Of a DNA stretch of 64,000 nt, positions 58,142 through 64,000 are shown piece after piece. The notes under the pieces are model-generated. The model worked only from the letters and a program-made list of their open reading frames with translations, was not told the DNA's origin and did not search any database. Both the position numbers and the translations under genes were made by a program. The first letter of the stretch is position 1, and every line of letters starts with the position of its first letter. Source of the DNA: Daucus carota subsp. sativus (lineage: Eukaryota > Streptophyta > Magnoliopsida > Apiales > Apiaceae); the NCBI RefSeq assembly GCF_001625215.2, contig NC_030385.2, positions 24,421,135-24,485,134 on the forward strand, written 5' to 3'.

Positions 58142-58368
58142 CTCCCTCTGTTTCTTAATAGTTTTCGTGTCTGTTTTTATCATGTTTGTTGATGCATATT
58201 TTTGATCGTTAATATTTTTCTATTTTGTATCAGTATTAAATATAAAATTTTCACCGTCTTAAAATACTATGAATATGAATTCAACAAAATTACTGCAAAC
58301 TATATTTTTGTGTAATAAATTAGACACCCGACATATCAAATGAGCAAATTAAATAAAAACGGAGGGAG
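58142..58368. mobile_element. Stowaway MITE upstream of ARF5
   Basis: Left end CTCCCTCTGTTTCTTAATAG and right-end reverse complement CTCCCTCCGTTTTTATTTAA are inverted, with TA duplicated (58140-58141 and 58369-58370). The element is 227 bp and non-coding. It sits 1.07 kb upstream of the ARF5 start codon. Confidence 0.88.
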
Positions 58369-58761
58369 TATAGTTTATGTTTCTATTAAAGGTGATTTTA
58401 TGGGTTGTTAAGCATACATGAACATGTATCCATTTAAAGTAAAAGAGAGTAGAAAGGAGGTGGTTAGGTGATGTACATGTAAAAATATACTGATGGAGGC
58501 AGAGAGAAAACTGACAAAAACAAGCGCAAGTTAGTCTAATGTTAGTACGTAGAAATCCATAAATTAAGAATTGTGTGATCGGGGCCACGTGTTTCTATCG
58601 TTCTTTTTCAATTTTTTCGGCGTTCAGATATGCTCTTATGCAACTCTTCGTATACAAAATCATATCAGCATGTATTTGATACAACAGCGAAGCAATACTT
58701 TCGCTGTGGAAGAGTATTATCTGGCTCAGCTCGATTTTAAGATAAAATTGGAATCACGATC

Positions 58762-59142
58762 TGTTGGATTATAAGCCTCTCGGCCAAACACGACAAGGCC
58801 CAAATGAAGCCCAACCCATTATTTGAACGCCAACGTCACTGCTGCAACGGTCGAGGGAGAGAATCCCACTTCCTTAACTCACCATTACTTCCTCCCGCAT
58901 CGGCCGGGAACGTTACAAAACGGAGGTTCACCTCCCTCCTATATAAAGTGGGTAAATCAAGGGTAAAACACATTCGCATACACACTTTTACATACATCTA
59001 CGCTTGCAGTTCTCTAAAAAACCCTTTTGAGCCACTAACTTATTCTCACGCCGGAGGTGAATCGGGGGGACAATCCCTCGCATTCTTCTCTATTTCAGGT
59101 CGTATTCAGGCTTCGGCATCCGGCAGAACTTTGGCTCCAACA
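58762..59142 (+). repeat. 5' LTR of the Tat-type element
   Basis: Starts TGTTGGATTATAAG and ends GGCTCCAACA. A TATATAAAG box is near 58940, with the transcript start expected about 30 bp later. The LTR is 381 bp. Confidence 0.85.
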
Positions 59143-59143
59143 T

Positions 59144-59161
59144 TGGCGCCGTCTGTGGGAA
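59144..59161 (+). other. Primer-binding site (TGGCGCC type)
   Basis: TGGCGCCGTCTGTGGGAA follows the LTR after one base. This is the non-Met primer type used by Tat/Athila-like elements. Confidence 0.8.
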
Positions 59162-59192
59162 CTACAAGTAGAATCTCTTACAAATCAACACC

Positions 59193-62100
59193 ATGACAAA
59201 ACCAACTGAGCAAACCATTGGAAACACCTCCAACCCAAATGCCGGTTTAGACTTTGGCAACAGTCCCGAAGGGCTGCTGCCCACCCCAGAAGAACAACAG
59301 CAGATGCTGCTGAAATGGCGGGAAGAACAGGCTGCTAAAGCCCAGTCTTCCAAGACCAAAGAACAAGAAGCTGCCCGACTAGCCAAGAAGAGGGAGGCCG
59401 ATGAGCTACGGCTGAAAGCCCTCCAGCTACAAAGGGAAGAAATTGAGCTCCAGGAGAGAGCCCTCCGAGAGGCCTTGGAGGCCGAAGGAGATCGAGCGCC
59501 AGAGGGCGAAGGGAACAAGAAGAGGAACCGGGAAGACCAAGACGGGTCTTCGGGCTCTGAGTCGCACTCCCGAGGGCCTCGTCACAGGCATGTCACACCT
59601 TCGGATTCCGAAGGAGAGGAAGGTCCCCACGTACGGGACCGACTCCGCCGAATGGAGAAGGCTATGTTTGGGGACAAGACTTTGACCCATGAGCCAGTGA
59701 TAGTCGAGGAGATCGAGCAATATCGGCCGCCCCTAGGGAGACAGTTCCCGAAAATGAATGAATTTAATGGGAAGAGCGACCCGATCGATCACTGCGACAA
59801 ATACGAGTCCCTTATGACTGGTATGGGGCATTGTGACATCATGCTCTGCAAGATGTTCAAGACCTACCTAAAGGGGTCTGCTACGATGTGGTACCAATCC
59901 CTGCGTCCAAGATCGGTCAGTTCCTATGATCAGCTGAAGCGTAAATTCTTAAGGCACTACTCACACTTGTGCCGAAGAGAGAAGGATACTGAGGCCCTTA
60001 TTCATTGCCGACAGAGGCCTAATGAGGAGTTGGGTGATTACTTGGCCAGGTTTAAGGAAGAAGCGCGGATGGTCACCAACTTGGACAAGGTGAAGGCTGC
60101 AGGATTCCTCACGGCTGGTCTGGACCCGGTGAAAGGTAAGAAGCTCCGATCATCTTTGTACGATATACCCCCTAAGTCGTTGAACGATATTTACTTACGG
60201 GGGGAGAGCATCAGAAGAAAGATGGAGTCCATTGGGGGACATAAGAATGACCGGAAAGATGATCGGTACGGTTCCCGTTCGGACAACAAGGGAAGAAGGA
60301 ATGAAGGCTACAGGGGCCGAAGGGACGAAAGGGATGAGAAGCTAGACAGAGGGGCCGAACGAAGGAGAGATAGAGACAACACTGTGTTCACTCCTCTGAA
60401 CGCATCTGCCTCCAAGATTCTCAACGAAATTAAGGGGAAGCCAGGATTCGTTCGGCCGCCGAAGATGAAGATCCCAGATTACAAGAAAAACTCTGATAAG
60501 TACTGTGACTATCATCGGGACAACGGCCACAATACCGATGTAAAGAAGTTGATAGAGAAGATGGTCAAGGCTGGAGATCTGAACCAATATGTTAAAGATC
60601 TGGGGGATCGGTTAGGTCCCAAAGAAGATAAAGGGAAGGCACCCGAAGAGGGAGAACGGTACAGAGGCGAGGTCCGAACGATATTCGGGGGAACAGTGTT
60701 AGACCGAAGCAGCAAAACGGCAAAGAAGAAGTATGCCCGGCAGGTCTACAACCTCTATAGAATCAACTCCGCCAAACAGTCGTATCCTATAATGTTCTCC
60801 CAAGAAGATTATGAGGATGTTATACTGCCGCACGAGGATCCGTTGGTTATTAACCCCGTGATCGGTCAGAACAAGATTTGGAAGGTGCTGGTCGATGGAG
60901 GAAGTTCTGTTAACGTCCTCTATTATAATACCTATCAGAAGATGAACCTGGAAGGCAAGCAGATCGATGCCTGCTATGAAGCTCCTCTCTACGGGTTCGA
61001 CAACCAGCCCGTCCCGATCGAAGGTACGATCCACTTGCCCTTTTTGCTTGGTAAATCCCCTTATACTGTGGAGAAATAGGTCAAGTTCTATGTGGTTCGG
61101 GTAGAAAGCCCGTTCAACGCTATTTTGGGGAGACCAGTGCTCGCTGCCTTTGAAGCCATTGCCTCTATTCCCCATCTCAAGTTAAAGTTCCCGACCGAGA
61201 AGGGAGTAGGGGAGATGAGAGGTGATCAGAAAGCGGCCCGAATCATCATGTTGGAAGACTTGGAGAAGGACAAGGATCTAGGCGGCGCCGAACCGAAGAT
61301 GGTCCTGGGGCAGCGGTCATGCCCTACATATTGAGTTGGAAAAGTTTGGGAATGATCTTTCAAACCCGATAGCCGAACCAGGCACTGAGACCGAAGAAGT
61401 GGAATTATACGCAGGGTGCTCGGGAAAAATGGTTCTAATCGGTAAAGACATGGAATCAGGGCTGAAGGAGAAGGTGATTGATGTGGTCCGTCGGTACCAT
61501 GATGTTTTCGCTTGGGGGCCCGAAGATATGCCGGGGTTGGATGAGTCGATCGCTCGGCACAGGCTAAATGTTCATCCACAGGCTGTGCCTGTTAAGCAGA
61601 AAAAGAGGAACTTCGCTGTGGAAAGGCAGAAGGTGATTGAGGCCGAAGTGGAAAAGTTACTGGAGGCCAAGTTTATTGAAGAAATCGAGTATCCTGAATG
61701 GTTGGCAAATGTGGTGGTGGTCAAAAAGTCAAACAACAAATGGAGAATGTGTGTCGATTATACCGACCTCAACAAGAATTGCCCGAAGGATCACTACCCT
61801 CTGCCGAACATCGATCAGCTGATAGATGCCACCTCTGGCTATCAAATACTCAGCTTTTTGGACGCGTTTTCAGGCTATCATCAGATCGCCATGGATGCCG
61901 AGGATATTCCCAAGACAGCATTCATCACCCCGAAGGGAACCTATGCTTACATCAAGATGCCCTTCGGTCTGAAAAACGCGGGGGCCACTTTTCAAAGGAT
62001 GGTGAACAAAGTCTTCGCCGATCAGATAGGCCGAAACATGGAATGCTACGTCGATGATATGATAGTAAAATCCTTGTTTCGAGATCACGCCGATGACCTC

Positions 62101-64000
62101 AAAGAATGCTTTGAGACCCTAAGACGGAACAACATGAAGATCAACCCCGCCAAGTGCACCTTCGGGGTTTATAGTGGCAAGTTCCTAGGGTATATGGTCA
62201 GTGCAAGGGGGATCGAAGCGAATCCCGAAAAGATAAAGGCAGTATTAGAAATGGAAGCCCCGAAGACCATTCGGGACATTCAGAAGTTAACTGGGCGACT
62301 GGCAGCCCTCCGTAGGTTCATCTCTCGGTCAGCGGAAAAAGCGCTCCTTTTCTTTGAAGTTTTGAAGGGAGCAAAGAATTTTGAGTGGGGGCCGAACTGC
62401 ATGAAGGCCTTCGAGGAAATAAAGGAATATCTGGTTAAAGCCCCTCTCCTGATGAGGCCCGATCCGAAGGAGACCCTCCAGCTGTACTTGGCAGTAACTG
62501 ACCGAACCTTGGGTGCGGTCTTGGTGAAGGAACACGAGAAGAACCAACATCCGGTCTTCTATGTGTCTCATGTTGAAAGATGCGGAAACCCGATACCCGA
62601 ACGCCGAAAAGTTCGCATATGGGCTGGTCATGGCCTCCCGAAAATTGCGGCACTATTTCCAGGGGCGAACGATACAGGTGGTCACCGACCAGCCTCTGAA
62701 AAAGATCCTCAGCCGACCAGAGGCCTCGGGCAGAGTCGTCGTCTGGTCAGTCGAATTGGGGGAATACGACCTAGAGTACATCCCCCGAACAGCCATCAAA
62801 GCCCAAGCCTTGGTCGATTTCATGGTGGAGTGCACTTTTTCTGGACCGAAAGACTTAGAGCCGAAGGAACAACTCATCAGAACTCCGGGGAGATGGAAAT
62901 TATTCGTGGATGGGTCGGTGGCCGGGTCGAAGTGCGGGGCTGGACTGATGCTTTCTAGTCCCGATGGGTTTGAGATCTGTCAGGCCATCCGATTCACTTT
63001 CCCTTTAACCAACAATGAGGCCGAGTACGAAGCTCTCCTGGCAGGGATGGGTCTAGCAAAAACTCTAGAAGTGAGGCATTTGAGGGCATTTAGCGACTCC
63101 ATGCTGGTCGTCAAACACTTTTCCGGGGAATATGAGCAGAAAGAGCCCCGAACGAAAGCTTACGCCGCCAAGGTACGAGAACAAACTCAGTTTTTTGAAA
63201 CATTTGAATTAAGCGCCATCGGTCGGGAGGACAATGGCCGTGCCGATGCTCTCTCTCGCTTAGCCTCGGCCGAAACACAAAATTTGATGGGGTCCATCTA
63301 CTTGACGGAGGTAAAAACGCCTTCGATCGACAAGAAAGCTTGCCTGGAGATTCATCAAGGCATAAATTGGATGACCCCCATCAGAGCTTACTTGGAGAAA
63401 GTGTTCTTGCCCTTAGATAAAAAGGAGGCTCAAAAGATAAAGTACCGAGCAGCTAGCTACACACTGATCGGGGGCCGACTCTTTAGGCGATCAGTCTCTC
63501 AGCCCCTGCTCCGATGCCTGGATTCAGAGGAACAGCTTCTGGCCCTAGAGACGGTTCACGAAGGAATCTGTGGCGAACACCTGGCCGGCCGATCCCTGGC
63601 AATAAAGATACTACGACAGGGATTTTTCTGGCCGACCCTAAGGGAAGATGCTGCAAATTATTCAAAGAAATGCCGACAATGTCAAATCCATAGCAATGTT
63701 CCGAAACAACCCCAGAGGAAATGACTTCGGTCCTCAGTCCAATACCATTCGCCATGTGGGCCATAGACATAGTGGGAATCTTACCGACCAGTACTCGACA
63801 AGCAAAGTACTGCATAGTCGCCATTGACTACATGACGAAGTGGGTCGAAGCCCGACCACTTTCAGCCATCACCAAACAGGCCGCCAAGAAGTTCTTCCTA
63901 AAGCAGATAATTGTGAGGTTCGGCATACCGATGGTGTGTGTATCCGACAATGGTACTCAGTTTGTTGGGAAGAAGTTTAAAGAGTTCTTGGCCAGATTCG
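59193..64000 (+). pseudogene. Tat-type gag-pol polyprotein, broken and incomplete
   Basis: Gag opens at ATG 59193 with a Glu/Lys/Gln-rich coiled-coil N terminus. The retrotransposon gag domain (MNEFNGKSDPIDHCDKYESL, MWYQSLRPRSV) is followed by a protease-like KVLVDGGSSVNVLYYNTY. A TAG stop at 61077-61079 interrupts the protease. Frame changes follow near 61310-61335, 62565-62580 and 63715-63721. RT (FRDHADDLKEC after CYVDDMIVKS) and the first RNase H lie in 61336-62570. The second RNase H (WKLFVDGSVAGSKCGAGLML) and the integrase zinc region (CRQCQIH) lie in 62561-63724. The integrase core (FAMWAIDIVG, VSDNGTQFVGKKF) runs off the window. One stop and three frameshifts make this copy inactive. 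Confidence 0.9.

Larger units (their letters stand above)
58762..64000 (+). mobile_element. Ty3/gypsy Tat-lineage retrotransposon, decayed, truncated by the window end
   Basis: 5' LTR 58762-59142, primer-binding site, then gag, protease, RT, two RNase H domains and the start of the integrase. The second, 'archaeal-type' RNase H marks the Tat lineage. Its right half and 3' LTR lie outside the window. It is oriented away from ARF5 and begins 1.7 kb upstream of that gene. Confidence 0.92.

Overview
The window is nuclear DNA of a flowering plant, most likely a eudicot. It has long AT-rich introns and spacers, five recognisable plant genes or gene parts, a plant-style box C/D snoRNA cluster, and a dense load of plant transposons. 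The species cannot be fixed from the sequence alone.

Layout. 1-5.6 kb is repeat-rich: a ~139-bp tandem satellite at the left edge, several short inverted-repeat elements and an LTR remnant. 6.0-10.1 kb (+) holds the last five exons of a WD40 gene resembling DSE1/TANMEI, an ASTRA-associated protein 1 homologue; its upstream exons are not visible. 11-13 kb is AT-rich repeats. 13.3-17.5 kb (+) is a complete three-exon gene for a small TMEM42/EamA-like membrane protein with transposon debris in intron 1. 18.4-22.5 kb (+) is a complete group-II BASIC PENTACYSTEINE (BPC/GAGA-binding) transcription factor gene with a CT-rich leader. 22.97-25.92 kb is a 2.9-kb hAT-type element with a perfect 8-bp target duplication and a subtilase gene fragment inside. 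26.8-36.9 kb is a Ty3/gypsy Tekay/Del-like retrotransposon. Its LTRs are very similar, it has a perfect 5-bp target duplication and broken coding capacity, and a Pack-MULE carrying pieces of the plastid Fe-S gene HCF101 sits inside its 3' LTR. 37-44 kb is a stack of MITEs, a second hAT element, an internally deleted Ty1/copia element nested in a MITE, and a 5'-truncated LINE. 44.3-45.2 kb (-) is a snoRNA cluster: two tandem copies of a guide for the 25S peptidyl-transferase region, one guide for 18S, and a telo-box/Site II/TATA promoter. 48.1-49.4 kb (+) is an intact single-exon gene for a membrane-anchored putative methyltransferase (At1g29790-like). 51.0-57.1 kb (-) is a complete 14-exon ARF5/MONOPTEROS gene (about 926 aa). 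From 58.8 kb to the right edge runs a decayed Tat-lineage gypsy element, cut off by the window end.

The genes do not form an operon-like unit. Common themes are auxin and developmental transcription control (ARF5, BPC), ribosome maturation (snoRNAs), and repeated capture of host gene pieces by DNA transposons. The best candidates for something not previously described are the minus-strand snoRNA cluster, the HCF101 Pack-MULE, the subtilase-carrying hAT element, and a two-copy MITE family with self-palindromic ends. All calls come from reading the sequence; no database search was run.
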